Origin: Candidatus Ornithobacterium hominis
GTDB lineage: Bacteria > Bacteroidota > Bacteroidia > Flavobacteriales > Weeksellaceae
Reading direction: 5' to 3'
Assembly: GCF_951229915.1 (NCBI RefSeq)
Contig: NZ_OX579588.1
Coordinates: 1,302,001 to 1,366,000, forward strand
DNA length: 64,000 nucleotides
Shown here: one piece after another, positions 43,306-51,996 of the stretch
Numbering within the stretch: position 1 is the first letter of the stretch
How the letters are laid out: the number at the start of each line of letters is the position of its first letter
Notes under the pieces: generated by a model
What the model saw: the letters and a program-made list of their open reading frames with translations, nothing else
What the model was told of the DNA's origin: nothing
Databases searched by the model: none
Made by a program: the position numbers and the translations under genes

Positions 43306-45378
43306 ATGAAAAAAACAATTTTAAGCTTATCAATACTTACTACAATAGCCTCTTGTGCCAACCGACCAAGAACTGAAATTCAAGCTGATAGCAAAAATAT
43401 ATCTTCTACTAGAATGAACACCCATACTGGAATCAACACAGAGATGATGGATTTAAACATTCGCCCACAAGATAATTTTTACGATTTTGTGAACGGTAAT
43501 TGGATGGAAAAAACTCAAATACCAAGCGACCACGGCCGCTGGGGTAGCTTTAACGAACTAAGAGAGTCCAACGATTCCATTTCATTGGAAATACTAAATT
43601 CCGTTTTTAATCAGCAATTTAAAGCCGGCAGCGAAGAGCAAAAAGTAGCCGATTTGTATAAAACTTTCATGAACGTGGAAGCTCGAAACCAAATGGGCCT
43701 AGCACCGATCCAAAATTTATTGAAAAAAATTCAAGGCTTAAAAAATTTAACCGAATTCAAAGCTTTTTTGCTTGAACAAACTCCACTCGAGAACAACCCT
43801 TTGTATGCGTTCTATGTAAGTCCTCACATGAAGAATAGCCAACAAAATGCCGTCTATCTAAAGACACCTTACCTAGGCATGAATCGTGACTATTACCAAA
43901 AAACCGATGAAGGAAGTCAAAGCAAAATAAAAGCCTACCAAAATTATTTGGTAAAGCTCTTTAGCCTAATTCATGATGAAAATCCTGAAAATTCAGCAGC
44001 ACTGGTTGTAAATTTAGAAAAGCAAATCGCCCAAAAATTATTAAGCTTTGAAAATTTAAGAGATTCTGAAAAGAAATATAATCCCATCGCTTTTTCTTCT
44101 CTAAACGAAGTCAATACAGCGATTGATTTAGCCGATTTTTTCAAGGCTTTAAAAATTCAAACGCCTGAAGTCATCATTCCAGAAATCACCTATTATAGAA
44201 GCTTAGGTGAAATTATTTCTTCTCAAAATTTAAAGGCTTTAAAAAAATACTTGATTGCTCAAAATCTAAATTCAAACGCAAATTATCTTTCAACCGATTT
44301 AGAGGAATTAAATTTTAATTTCTACAGCAAAGAACTAAAAGGAATAGATGAAATGCGAGCACGAGATAAGAGAGCTCTGAGCTTGGTGAATTCTATATTG
44401 GGAGAAGCTTTCGGGAAATTATATGTGACGGAAGTCTTCCCTCCAGAGGCTAAAGTCAAAGCGGAAGAAATGGTAAAGTACATCAAAAAATCATTCCGCC
44501 AGCATATACATCAACTGACTTGGATGAGTGATGACACGAAAGTAAAAGCTCTTGAAAAATTAGATAAATTTAATGTGAAAATCGGTTACCCAGACAAGTG
44601 GGAAGATTATTCTGAATTGAAAATTTCTAATTTTTCAGACGGAGGAAGTTTGTACCAAAACATTCAAAATGCAGCGCAGTGGAGCTACCAAAAAGATCTA
44701 AAAAAAATTGGCAAGCCCGTAGATAAATCAAAATGGTTTATGCCACCACAAACGGTAAATGCCTACTACAGCCCGCAGTTCAATGAAATTGTTTTCCCAG
44801 CAGCGATTTTACAGCCCCCTTTTTATAACTTCAAAGCTGATGCTGCCGTGAATTTTGGCGGAATGGGTGCTGTGATTGGCCATGAAATCTCACATGGTTT
44901 TGATGATAGCGGCGCAAAATATGACGGCGACGGAAACCTTAACAATTGGTGGACGCCAGAGGACGAAAGGAAGTTCAATGCCTTGGGTGAACGCTTAGTT
45001 CAGCAATTTAGTGCCTATCAGCCATTTGAAGGTGTTTTTGTAAATGGAAAAGCTACTTTGGGCGAAAACATTGCAGATTTGGGGGGCTTGAATGTGGCTT
45101 ATGATGCCCTTCAGCTATATTACCGAGATCATAAAAAACCTCAGCAAATTGATGGTTTTTCACCAGAGCAGCGATTTTTCATTTCTTGGGCAACAATATG
45201 GAGAACTAAAAATAAAGACGAAGCATTGAAAAATCAAATTAAAACTGATTTCCATGCACCTGGGCAATACCGTGCTGTAGGCCCATTGGAAAACATGACG
45301 ACTTTTCATGAGGTTTTCAATATAAAATCCAAAGATAAAATGTACAAACCCGAAAATGAAAGAATTAAAATTTGGTAA
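43306..45378 (+). CDS. M13 family metallopeptidase (neprilysin-like lipoprotein)
   Basis: 690 residues. A lipoprotein signal ends at TIASC (Cys near residue 17). The zinc motif HEISH begins at His526, and the third ligand is in GENIADLGGLNVAYDAL. N-terminal RPQDNFYDFVNGNWMEKTQIP and C-terminal FHAPGQYRAVGPLENM are M13 features. It is an extracytoplasmic endopeptidase for oligopeptides. Three dispersed palindromes lie in its first half, encoding KIQGLKN, FFKALKI and LKALKK. Confidence 0.94.
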   Translation: MKKTILSLSILTTIASCANRPRTEIQADSKNISSTRMNTHTGINTEMMDLNIRPQDNFYDFVNGNWMEKTQIPSDHGRWGSFNELRESNDSISLEILNSVFNQQFKAGSEEQKVADLYKTFMNVEARNQMGLAPIQNLLKKIQGLKNLTEFKAFLLEQTPLENNPLYAFYVSPHMKNSQQNAVYLKTPYLGMNRDYYQKTDEGSQSKIKAYQNYLVKLFSLIHDENPENSAALVVNLEKQIAQKLLSFENLRDSEKKYNPIAFSSLNEVNTAIDLADFFKALKIQTPEVIIPEITYYRSLGEIISSQNLKALKKYLIAQNLNSNANYLSTDLEELNFNFYSKELKGIDEMRARDKRALSLVNSILGEAFGKLYVTEVFPPEAKVKAEEMVKYIKKSFRQHIHQLTWMSDDTKVKALEKLDKFNVKIGYPDKWEDYSELKISNFSDGGSLYQNIQNAAQWSYQKDLKKIGKPVDKSKWFMPPQTVNAYYSPQFNEIVFPAAILQPPFYNFKADAAVNFGGMGAVIGHEISHGFDDSGAKYDGDGNLNNWWTPEDERKFNALGERLVQQFSAYQPFEGVFVNGKATLGENIADLGGLNVAYDALQLYYRDHKKPQQIDGFSPEQRFFISWATIWRTKNKDEALKNQIKTDFHAPGQYRAVGPLENMTTFHEVFNIKSKDKMYKPENERIKIW
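43724..43748 (+). repeat. Dispersed palindrome (G form) inside the M13 peptidase gene, copy 1
   Basis: Core AAGGCTT at 43733-43739, right arm AAAAAATTT. Encodes KIQGLKN. Confidence 0.8.
44134..44158 (+). repeat. Dispersed palindrome (G form) inside the M13 peptidase gene, copy 2
   Basis: Core AAGGCTT at 44143-44149, arms ATTTTTTC and TAAAAATT. Encodes DFFKALKI. Confidence 0.82.
44224..44248 (+). repeat. Dispersed palindrome (G form) inside the M13 peptidase gene, copy 3
   Basis: Core AAGGCTT at 44233-44239, arms AAAATTTA and TAAAAAAAT, only 90 bases after copy 2. Encodes NLKALKKY. Confidence 0.78.
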
Positions 45379-45380
45379 AT

Positions 45381-45722
45381 ATGCTCATGCCGAAATTATT
45401 TAAATATTTATTTTTTAGAAAAGTGATGAAAGAAACGACTTTAGATGCTATAAAAAATCCTCAAACAACGTTTATTGACGTTAGAAATTCAGAGGAATTA
45501 GAAGAAGATGGTGCTTTAGAAAAAGCAAAACACATCCCCCTCATTGAGCTACCCGAGAGGATAGAAGAAATCAAAACCTATGCTACACCTATTGTGATTT
45601 TTTGCAAAAGTGGAGGCAGAGCAGGGCGAGCAAAAGAATTTTTGGATGAAAATGGTTTTGAAAAAGTTTTTAACGGCGGTGGCTATACCGACGTGATGGA
45701 AATTTTAAATAACCAAAATTAA
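45381..45722 (+). CDS. Rhodanese-like domain protein
   Basis: About 113 residues from the ATG at 45381, 2 bases after the peptidase stop; a later ATG at 45426 is also possible. The domain shows TTFIDVRNSEEL, HIPLIELPERI and the active-site loop IVIFCKSGGRAGRA with Cys75. Rhodaneses carry sulfur as a persulfide; the acceptor is unknown. The N-terminal 15 residues are basic and hydrophobic and may be untranslated. Confidence 0.85.
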   Translation: MLMPKLFKYLFFRKVMKETTLDAIKNPQTTFIDVRNSEELEEDGALEKAKHIPLIELPERIEEIKTYATPIVIFCKSGGRAGRAKEFLDENGFEKVFNGGGYTDVMEILNNQN

Positions 45723-45746
45723 TTTTTCTAAATAAAATTAATTTAT

Positions 45747-45754
45747 TACATTTG
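45747..45754 (+). promoter_or_regulatory. -7 box of the rplU-rpmA operon
   Basis: TACATTTG, identical to the FISUMP -7 boxes, 28 bases before the rplU ATG. A TTTT lies 20 bases upstream in the -33 place. Confidence 0.55.
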
Positions 45755-45782
45755 CAGTCCTAAAATTAAAAATAATAAATCC

Positions 45783-46400
45783 ATGTATGCAATTGTAGAG
45801 ATAGCAGGGCTTCAGTACAAAGTTGAGCAAGATCAGCAGTTGTATGTTAACCGTCTGAAAGGAAATGAAGGTGATTCATTAACTTTTGATAAAGTTTTAT
45901 TGACTGATAACGGTAACATTACTGTAGGCGCCCCAGCTATAGAAAACATGACTGTAGAAGCAAAAATCCTAGAGCATGTGAAAGGTGATAAAGTTATCAT
46001 TTTTAAAAAGAAAAGAAGAAAAGGTTACCAAAAGAAAAATGGTTTCCGTGCTGCTTTGACAAAGATTGAAATTATTTCTATCGGTGGAAATAGAGAAGAA
46101 AAAAAAGAGAGTAAAAAAGTAGCCGAGCCTAAAAAAAGTGCTTCTAAAAATGATAAGTTGACTAAAATTGAAGGTATTGGGCCAAAAGTTCAAGAATTAT
46201 TGAACGAAAATAACATCTATACTTTCAGTGATTTGGCAAACTCCAAAGCAGATGACATCAAAGCTATTTTGGAACCAAAAGGTGGAATCTATGCTGCTAT
46301 GGACCCAACAACTTGGCCAGAACAAGCTCAATTAGCTGCAGATGGGAAATTTGATGAATTAAATGCCTTTCAGGAAAAACTGAATGGTGGTAGGAAATAA
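45783..46400 (+). CDS. rplU: Ribosomal protein L21 with C-terminal helix-hairpin-helix extension
   Basis: 205 residues, about twice the normal L21. Residues 1-102 are L21 (MYAIVEIAGLQYKV, KKRRKGYQKKNGFRA). A Lys/Glu-rich linker follows (about 103-122). Residues 123-205 form an extra domain with LTKIEGIGPKVQELLNENNI, a helix-hairpin-helix motif typical of nucleic-acid contacts. Related extensions are recalled in Bacteroidota; their role is unknown. It is co-transcribed with rpmA. Confidence 0.93.
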   Translation: MYAIVEIAGLQYKVEQDQQLYVNRLKGNEGDSLTFDKVLLTDNGNITVGAPAIENMTVEAKILEHVKGDKVIIFKKKRRKGYQKKNGFRAALTKIEIISIGGNREEKKESKKVAEPKKSASKNDKLTKIEGIGPKVQELLNENNIYTFSDLANSKADDIKAILEPKGGIYAAMDPTTWPEQAQLAADGKFDELNAFQEKLNGGRK

Positions 46401-46414
46401 AAAACTAAAATAAA

Positions 46415-46672
46415 ATGGCACACAAAAAAGGAGTCGGTAGTTCAAAAAACGGTCGTGATTCGGAATCCAAACGCTTGGGTGTGAAAATCTACGGTGGCGA
46501 AAAGTGTATTGCTGGCAATATCATAGTAAGACAAAGAGGTACAAAACATCACCCTGGAAACAATGTAGGCATCGGCAAAGATCATACTTTGTATGCCTTG
46601 ATTGATGGGAAAGTTGTTTTTCGTAAGAAGAAAGATAATAAATCTTATGTTTCTGTAGAGGCTGTAAATTAA
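46415..46672 (+). CDS. rpmA: Ribosomal protein L27
   Basis: 85 residues. The start [20 protein letters not shown] and [25 protein letters not shown] are diagnostic. L27 sits at the peptidyl-transferase centre of the 50S subunit. There is no Firmicutes-type cleaved N-terminal extension. A palindrome begins within 4 bases of its stop. Confidence 0.97.
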   Translation: MAHKKGVGSSKNGRDSESKRLGVKIYGGEKCIAGNIIVRQRGTKHHPGNNVGIGKDHTLYALIDGKVVFRKKKDNKSYVSVEAVN

Positions 46673-46692
46673 TTTTAAGCCTTAAAAAAATT
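46668..46692 (-). repeat. Dispersed palindrome (C form) at the rpmA stop
   Basis: Core AAGCCTT at 46677-46683 with arms AATTAATTTT and AAAAAAATT. Confidence 0.82.
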
Positions 46693-46700
46693 AAAGCGTA

Positions 46701-46739
46701 GCCGTCTCAATAATAAAAATTGAGGCGGTTATTTTTTTT
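46701..46739 (+). terminator. Intrinsic terminator downstream of rpmA
   Basis: GCCGTCTCAAT pairs with ATTGAGGCGGT (one mismatch and one wobble), followed by a run of T. Confidence 0.85.
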
Positions 46740-46762
46740 ATTTTTAAAGCCTTAAAAAAATC
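46738..46762 (-). repeat. Dispersed palindrome (C form) upstream of galM
   Basis: Core AAGCCTT at 46747-46753 with arms ATTTTTA and AAAAAAAT, 61 bases before the galM start. Confidence 0.82.
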
Positions 46763-46822
46763 TATGAAATATCTCCTAGAAATTGAGATTTTTTCCTTAA
46801 CTTTTCTTTTCAATATTTTTAT

Positions 46823-47827
46823 ATGCAAAGTTTTAAAAAAGAAGAGTTTGGGCATTACAAAAATCAAGAAATTGACAAAATAACTTTGACCAACGATAAT
46901 GGATTTCAAATAAGTATCATTAATTTAGGAGCTATCATTCAATCTATCAAACTTCCTGAGGGGTTTGCTAAAAGAGAATTAACTTTGGGATTCAATGACT
47001 TAGCTGGTTATTTATCTCCTGAATACCGAGAGAACTATCCTTATTTTGGGGCAGTGATTGGGAGACATTCTAGCAGAATACTAAATGGTGAAACTCAAAT
47101 TAATGGAAAAAAAATAAGCCTTAAAAAAAATCATGCTGGGCATCATCTACATGGTGGTGAAATTGGTTTTGATTCTAAAGTTTGGAAATTTGAAAATTTT
47201 GATAATAGTAGAGTTACATTATCTTTATTTTCACCCGACGGAGACGAGAATTACCCTGGGAATTTGAATGTAGAGGTTACCTACGAACTTAATGATGAAA
47301 ATGAAATTACTGTTTCTTATTCGGCTAAAACAGATCAGCCTACCATTATCAATTTAACTCAACATACGTATTTTAATCTCAATCAATCTTGTGATTCCAT
47401 TTTGAAGGATGAGATAAAAATTAATGCTAAAAGAATCTTGGAATTTAATAGCGATGTGGTGCCGACTGGAGGAATAATGGATGTGGAAAATACTAAATTT
47501 GATTTTTCTATGTTTAAGATGATTCCTGCTGAGATTGATAATTCTTTTTTGGTAGAATCTGATAAAAAACCTGCGGGAGTTCTGAGAAATGAAGACCAAA
47601 CGATAGAAATGAAGGTTTATACTAATCAGAAAATTCTACATATTTATAGTGGTTTTTATATTCCTGAACTAAAGCCTGAGGGCCGAAGAGCTACCCAACC
47701 TAATGCGGGTGTTTGCTTTGAAACGCAAGGATTTTTAGATGCAGAAAATCATGAGAAATTCCCCAGTAATGTGTTAAATTCTAACGATATTTACAATCAC
47801 AAGACTAAGTTTAGTTTTAAATTTTAA
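46823..47827 (+). CDS. galM: Aldose 1-epimerase (galactose mutarotase)
   Basis: 334 residues. Family motifs: FGAVIGRHSSRI, KNHAGHHLHGGEIGFDSKVW with the acidic-base His pair, TIINLTQHTYFNL, and PNAGVCFETQGFLDAEN holding the catalytic Glu. It interconverts alpha and beta anomers of galactose or glucose. It is first in galM-galK-symporter (5- and 14-base gaps). A palindrome inside encodes KKISLKKNH. Confidence 0.94.
   Translation: MQSFKKEEFGHYKNQEIDKITLTNDNGFQISIINLGAIIQSIKLPEGFAKRELTLGFNDLAGYLSPEYRENYPYFGAVIGRHSSRILNGETQINGKKISLKKNHAGHHLHGGEIGFDSKVWKFENFDNSRVTLSLFSPDGDENYPGNLNVEVTYELNDENEITVSYSAKTDQPTIINLTQHTYFNLNQSCDSILKDEIKINAKRILEFNSDVVPTGGIMDVENTKFDFSMFKMIPAEIDNSFLVESDKKPAGVLRNEDQTIEMKVYTNQKILHIYSGFYIPELKPEGRRATQPNAGVCFETQGFLDAENHEKFPSNVLNSNDIYNHKTKFSFKF
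47107..47131 (-). repeat. Dispersed palindrome (C form) inside galM
   Basis: Core AAGCCTT at 47116-47122, right arm AAAAAAAAT; the left arm is A-rich and does not match. Encodes ISLKKN. Confidence 0.6.
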
Positions 47828-47832
47828 TTTTT

Positions 47833-48993
47833 ATGAAAGACTTTTTAAAAGAAGAGTTTAAAAAAGTATATAACTCTACCCCTGATTTTTATTATTTTGC
47901 TCCAGCTCGTGTCAATTTAATTGGAGAGCATATTGACTACAATGGTGGGCTGGTGATGCCTGCTGCTTTGGAAAATGGAACTTACCTTACGCTGAGAATA
48001 ACTAACGATAAAAAACTACATTTTCATAGTCTAAACTTTCCTGAAGAAAATTTTGATTTTGAATTAACTGGTGATAAATATACTAAAAAGGAGAATTTCT
48101 GGGTAAATTACCCTCTTGGTGTCATCAATGCTTTTATGGAAAAGGGCTTTGGATTAGATACTGGCATGGAATTTTTATTTTACGGAAACATTCCCAATGG
48201 CGGTGGCTTATCATCTTCGGCTTCTATAGAAGTAGTAATGGCTTTTGCTTTAAATTCTTTACTAAACGCTGGCTTAAATCGAACTCAGATTGCACTTTTA
48301 GCTCAAAAAGTTGAAAATGAATTTGTTGGTGTGAATTGTGGTATTATGGATCAATTTGCTGTGAGCCAAGGGAAAGAAGAGCATGCCATTATTCTAGATT
48401 GCCAAAACTTAAATTTTGATTATGCTCCTTTTGTGTTAGAAGATCATAAATTAGTCATCATCAATACAAATAAGGAACGGAAATTAGCTGATTCTAAATA
48501 CAATGAACGCCGTGCTACTTGTGAAGAGGCTTTAGAAATTTTAAATCAGCAAGGGAAAAATTACCCTGACTTATGCAGTGTCCCGATGGAATACTTTGAG
48601 TCTCACCATGGGGAATTAAATGAAGAGCAACTAAAGAGAGTGCGCCATGTGATAAGTGAGCAGCAGCGGGTTTTGAAAAGTAAAGAAGCTTTAGCCAATA
48701 ATGATATTAAATTATTTGCTCAATTGATGAATGAAAGCCATACTTCATTAAAAAATGACTACGAAGTAACTGGTAATGAATTAGATACTGTGAATGAAGA
48801 AAGCCTTAAACTTCCCTATGTCATAGGTTGTCGAATGACTGGAGCTGGCTTTGGTGGTTGTGCTATTGCTATCGTCGAAAAAGATAAAGTGGAGGAATAT
48901 AAGTCTACTTTAAAAGAAAAATATACTGAAAAAATTGGATATGCACCATCGATTTATGAAATGAATATCAGTGATGGTGTTAAGGAATTATAA
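47833..48993 (+). CDS. galK: Galactokinase
   Basis: 386 residues of the GHMP kinase family. The galactokinase signature VNLIGEHIDYNGGLVMPAAL is near residues 30-49, the ATP motif PNGGGLSSSASIEV near 124-137, and the C-terminal GCRMTGAGFGGCAIAIV. It phosphorylates alpha-D-galactose to galactose-1-phosphate, the first committed Leloir step. GalT and GalE are not in the window. Confidence 0.95.
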   Translation: MKDFLKEEFKKVYNSTPDFYYFAPARVNLIGEHIDYNGGLVMPAALENGTYLTLRITNDKKLHFHSLNFPEENFDFELTGDKYTKKENFWVNYPLGVINAFMEKGFGLDTGMEFLFYGNIPNGGGLSSSASIEVVMAFALNSLLNAGLNRTQIALLAQKVENEFVGVNCGIMDQFAVSQGKEEHAIILDCQNLNFDYAPFVLEDHKLVIINTNKERKLADSKYNERRATCEEALEILNQQGKNYPDLCSVPMEYFESHHGELNEEQLKRVRHVISEQQRVLKSKEALANNDIKLFAQLMNESHTSLKNDYEVTGNELDTVNEESLKLPYVIGCRMTGAGFGGCAIAIVEKDKVEEYKSTLKEKYTEKIGYAPSIYEMNISDGVKEL

Positions 48994-49007
48994 AAATTAT
49001 TGAATTT

Positions 49008-50636
49008 ATGAATAGTGAATTTTCAACTGTAGACATTGTTGTATTCATTGTCTACGCCATTGTAATTTTAGCCGTAGGTTTATACGTTTCTCGAGGGAAA
49101 AAGGGGGAAGAAAAAACGGCAGAAGATTATTTTTTAGCAGGGAAGTCTTTACCCTGGTGGGCGATTGGCGCCTCTTTGATTGCTGCTAATATTTCAGCCG
49201 AACAGTTTATAGGGATGTCAGGTTCGGGTTTTGCTATCGGTTTAGCTATTGCTTCTTATGAATGGATGGCGGCTATAACTTTACTGATTGTAGCCAAATT
49301 TTTTATGCCTGTTTTCATCAATCATGGACTTTATACTATTCCTGAATTTATCGAAAAACGCTTTAGCACTAATCTGAAAACCATTTTAGCCACTTTTTGG
49401 ATTGCACTTTTCATCTTCGTGAATTTAACCTCAGTTTTATACCTAGGAGCTAAAGCTTTAGATACCATAATTGGTATTGGCGATGGCTCCAGCATCATGC
49501 CTTTCATTATTGGTTTAGCTCTTTTCTCAGCAGCTTATTCCATTTGGGGTGGTTTATCTGCAGTAGCTTGGACTGACGTCATTCAAGTCGTGCTATTAAT
49601 TATTGGTGGGTTGATTACCACCTTCATCGCTCTAGACCATGTGGCACCCGATGGAGGTATAATTAATGGAATAAATTATGTCTATGATAACGCCAATTCA
49701 CGTTTCCACATGATTATTTCTAAAGATAATCCAGAATTCATGAACTTACCAGGAATTGCTGTTCTCGTTGGTGGATTGTGGGTAGCCAACTTATACTACT
49801 GGGGGTTTAATCAATATATTATCCAGAGAGCTTTAGCTGCAAAAAGCTTGAGAGAAGCACAAAAAGGTCTAGCCTTTGCTGGTTTCTTAAAATTAATCAT
49901 CCCTTTAATTGTCGTCATTCCAGGTATTATTGCTTATGTAATGTACACCGAAGACATTCAAGGTGCTAAAGAAATTTTCTCTAAAGCCAACGGTGGAATC
50001 GACTATGACAGAGCTTACCCTTGGCTGATTAACACCTTCATACCTACAGGATTGAAGGGCCTAGTCGTAGCAGCACTTTCAGCCGCAATTGTTTCGTCTT
50101 TGGCCTCTATGCTAAACTCCACTTCTACAATTTTCACGATGGATATTTATAAACCTTATTTTAATAAAAAGGCTAGTTCAAAAAAATTAGTGAATATCGG
50201 GCGTTTGGCATCATTAATTGCTTTGATTATAGCCACATTATTAGCAAAATCTTTAGGTTCTATAGACCAAATGTTCCAATACATTCAAGAATGGACAGGA
50301 TTAGTTAGTCCAGGAATTTTAGCCGTATTTTTACTTGGTTTGTTCTGGAAGAAAACCAATACAACAGGAGCAATCATCGGCGTTTTAGCCTCTATCCCAT
50401 TTGCTTTAGCATTAAAATTCCTTCCGCTAGAAATGCCGTTTATGGATCAAATGTTTTATACATTAATTACCTCTATGGTCATAATAGCTGGAGTATCTTT
50501 GACTATGAGCGAAGGCGACGACAACCCAAAAGGTATCCCGTTGTATTCTAAAACCTTTCAAACAGGGAAGGGTTTTAACATTGCAGCTTATGCCATTCTT
50601 TTGATTACAGCTTTACTTTACATCATATTTTGGTAA
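49008..50636 (+). CDS. Sodium:sugar symporter (SSS family), probable galactose importer
   Basis: 542 residues with about 14 membrane helices. YFLAGKSLPWWAIGASLIAANISAEQFIG and SAAYSIWGGLSAVAWTDVIQ, with WVANLYYWGFNQYIIQRALAA, are SGLT hallmarks. Its place directly after galM and galK (14-base gap) makes galactose the best guess for substrate; glucose is possible. A strong terminator follows. Confidence 0.92.
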   Translation: MNSEFSTVDIVVFIVYAIVILAVGLYVSRGKKGEEKTAEDYFLAGKSLPWWAIGASLIAANISAEQFIGMSGSGFAIGLAIASYEWMAAITLLIVAKFFMPVFINHGLYTIPEFIEKRFSTNLKTILATFWIALFIFVNLTSVLYLGAKALDTIIGIGDGSSIMPFIIGLALFSAAYSIWGGLSAVAWTDVIQVVLLIIGGLITTFIALDHVAPDGGIINGINYVYDNANSRFHMIISKDNPEFMNLPGIAVLVGGLWVANLYYWGFNQYIIQRALAAKSLREAQKGLAFAGFLKLIIPLIVVIPGIIAYVMYTEDIQGAKEIFSKANGGIDYDRAYPWLINTFIPTGLKGLVVAALSAAIVSSLASMLNSTSTIFTMDIYKPYFNKKASSKKLVNIGRLASLIALIIATLLAKSLGSIDQMFQYIQEWTGLVSPGILAVFLLGLFWKKTNTTGAIIGVLASIPFALALKFLPLEMPFMDQMFYTLITSMVIIAGVSLTMSEGDDNPKGIPLYSKTFQTGKGFNIAAYAILLITALLYIIFW

Positions 50637-50653
50637 AATTTTTGAGTAACTTT

Positions 50654-50690
50654 AAAACCTGTTTAGAATTTATCTTAAACAGGTTTTTTT
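50654..50690 (+). terminator. Intrinsic terminator after the galactose operon
   Basis: AAAACCTGTTTA and TAAACAGGTTTT form a perfect 12-bp stem followed by a T run. Confidence 0.92.
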
Positions 50691-50707
50691 TAAGCCTTAA
50701 AAAAATA
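50683..50707 (-). repeat. Dispersed palindrome (C form) just before the cbpA start
   Basis: Core AAGCCTT at 50692-50698 with left arm TTTTTTTT shared with the terminator and right arm AAAAAAAT. It ends 3 bases before the next ATG. Confidence 0.82.
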
Positions 50708-50709
50708 AT

Positions 50710-51642
50710 ATGTCCTTTATAAATTATTACAAAATTCTAGGTATCAATAAAGATGCAAGCCAAGCAGACATCAAAAAAGCTTATCGCAAATTAGCACGTC
50801 AGCATCACCCAGATTTAAACCCTAATGACAAAGAAGCTCAGCAAAAATTTCAGCAACTGAATGAAGCCAATGAAGTCCTAAGCGACCCCGAAAAACGTAA
50901 GAAATACGATGAATACGGCGAAAACTGGATACATGCCGAAGAAATTGAGAAAATGAAACGTCAGCATGGGCAATCGCCCAATGGAGGCAAAAATCCTTTT
51001 GACAGTGGCGGGCAAGCTTGGTCTGAGGCCTATAGCGGAAATTTTGATGAAAGTCAATTTTCTGACTTCTTTAGTAATTTATTTGGCGGAGCACAAAGTG
51101 GTTTCAGAAATCGAGGAAGTAGCCGAAATCAATTCAGAGGTCAAGATCTAAACGCTGAGCTTCAACTAAATCTCCACCAGGTTTATACCACACACAAACA
51201 AGAATTGAACGTGAATGGTAAAAATATAAGAATCACCATCCCTGCTGGAATTGCTGATGGACAAACCATAAAGTTAAAATCCTATGGCTCTCCTGGCATT
51301 AATGGCGGACCAGCGGGCGATTTGTATATTAGCATTCATTTAAACAACTCCAGCATTTTCTCAAGAAAAGGAGATGATTTGTACAAGACTGAAAAATTAG
51401 ATTTGTACACAGCAGTTTTAGGTGGTGAAAAAACCATAGAAACCTTTGACGGAAAAGTGAAATTGAAAATCAAACCAGGTACACAAAATGGAACCCAAGT
51501 GAAACTAAAAGGTAAAGGATTCCCTGTCTACAAAAAAGAAAATCATTTTGGGGATTTATACGTTACTTATCAGGTTGAGCTACCTACTTCTTTATCAGAA
51601 AAAGAGAAGGAATTGTTTAATCAGCTTAAAAATTTGAAATAA
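50710..51642 (+). CDS. cbpA: DnaJ-class curved-DNA-binding co-chaperone CbpA
   Basis: 310 residues. The J domain (1-70) has YYKILGINKDASQADIKKAYRKLARQHHPDLNP with the HPD tripeptide. A Gly/Phe/Asn-rich linker follows (about 85-150). The C-terminal substrate domains contain RITIPAGIADGQTIKLKSYGSPG and VKLKIKPGTQNGTQVKLKGKGFP. There is no zinc-finger domain, which separates it from DnaJ. It stimulates DnaK. CbpM follows after 1 base. Confidence 0.92.
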   Translation: MSFINYYKILGINKDASQADIKKAYRKLARQHHPDLNPNDKEAQQKFQQLNEANEVLSDPEKRKKYDEYGENWIHAEEIEKMKRQHGQSPNGGKNPFDSGGQAWSEAYSGNFDESQFSDFFSNLFGGAQSGFRNRGSSRNQFRGQDLNAELQLNLHQVYTTHKQELNVNGKNIRITIPAGIADGQTIKLKSYGSPGINGGPAGDLYISIHLNNSSIFSRKGDDLYKTEKLDLYTAVLGGEKTIETFDGKVKLKIKPGTQNGTQVKLKGKGFPVYKKENHFGDLYVTYQVELPTSLSEKEKELFNQLKNLK

Positions 51643-51643
51643 A

Positions 51644-51925
51644 ATGGAACGCAGATATATTAAAATCACAGAGTATTGTAAGCAGACGAATGTTGAAAAA
51701 AACTTTATTTCAGAGTTAAATCAAGAAGGCATTATTCAATTGAAAATCAGGGATGATGACGATTATCTCGATGAAGAGTTCTTGGCTGACCTAGAAATGT
51801 TTAGTCGCTGGCATTATGATTTAGGCATAAACCTCGCTGGCATAGACGCCATGCGGCATTTACTGAACCGAATAGAAAAATTGCAAGAGGAAATTCAATC
51901 CCTCAAACGCTTAAATCAAATTTAA
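51644..51925 (+). CDS. cbpM: Chaperone modulator CbpM
   Basis: 93 residues. MerR-like winged-helix start (YIKITEYCKQTNVEKNFISELNQEG) and a C-terminal helix (HYDLGINLAGIDAMRHLLNRIEKLQEEI) match the CbpM family. It binds the J domain of CbpA and inhibits it. The pair layout is as in other bacteria. Confidence 0.88.
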   Translation: MERRYIKITEYCKQTNVEKNFISELNQEGIIQLKIRDDDDYLDEEFLADLEMFSRWHYDLGINLAGIDAMRHLLNRIEKLQEEIQSLKRLNQI

Positions 51926-51932
51926 TATAGAA

Positions 51933-51966
51933 AAAAAAGGATTTCATCATGATGAAATCCTTTTTT
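51933..51966. terminator. Bidirectional terminator between cbpM and mscS
   Basis: AAAAAAGGATTTCATC and GATGAAATCCTTTTTT form a perfect inverted repeat around AT. Confidence 0.92.
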
Positions 51967-51969
51967 ATT

Positions 51970-51994
51970 ATTTTTTTTAAGGCTTAGAAAATTT
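51970..51994 (+). repeat. Dispersed palindrome (G form) beyond the mscS stop
   Basis: Core AAGGCTT at 51979-51985 with arms ATTTTTTTT and AGAAAATTT. It ends 2 bases before the mscS stop codon. Confidence 0.88.
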
Positions 51995-51996
51995 TT

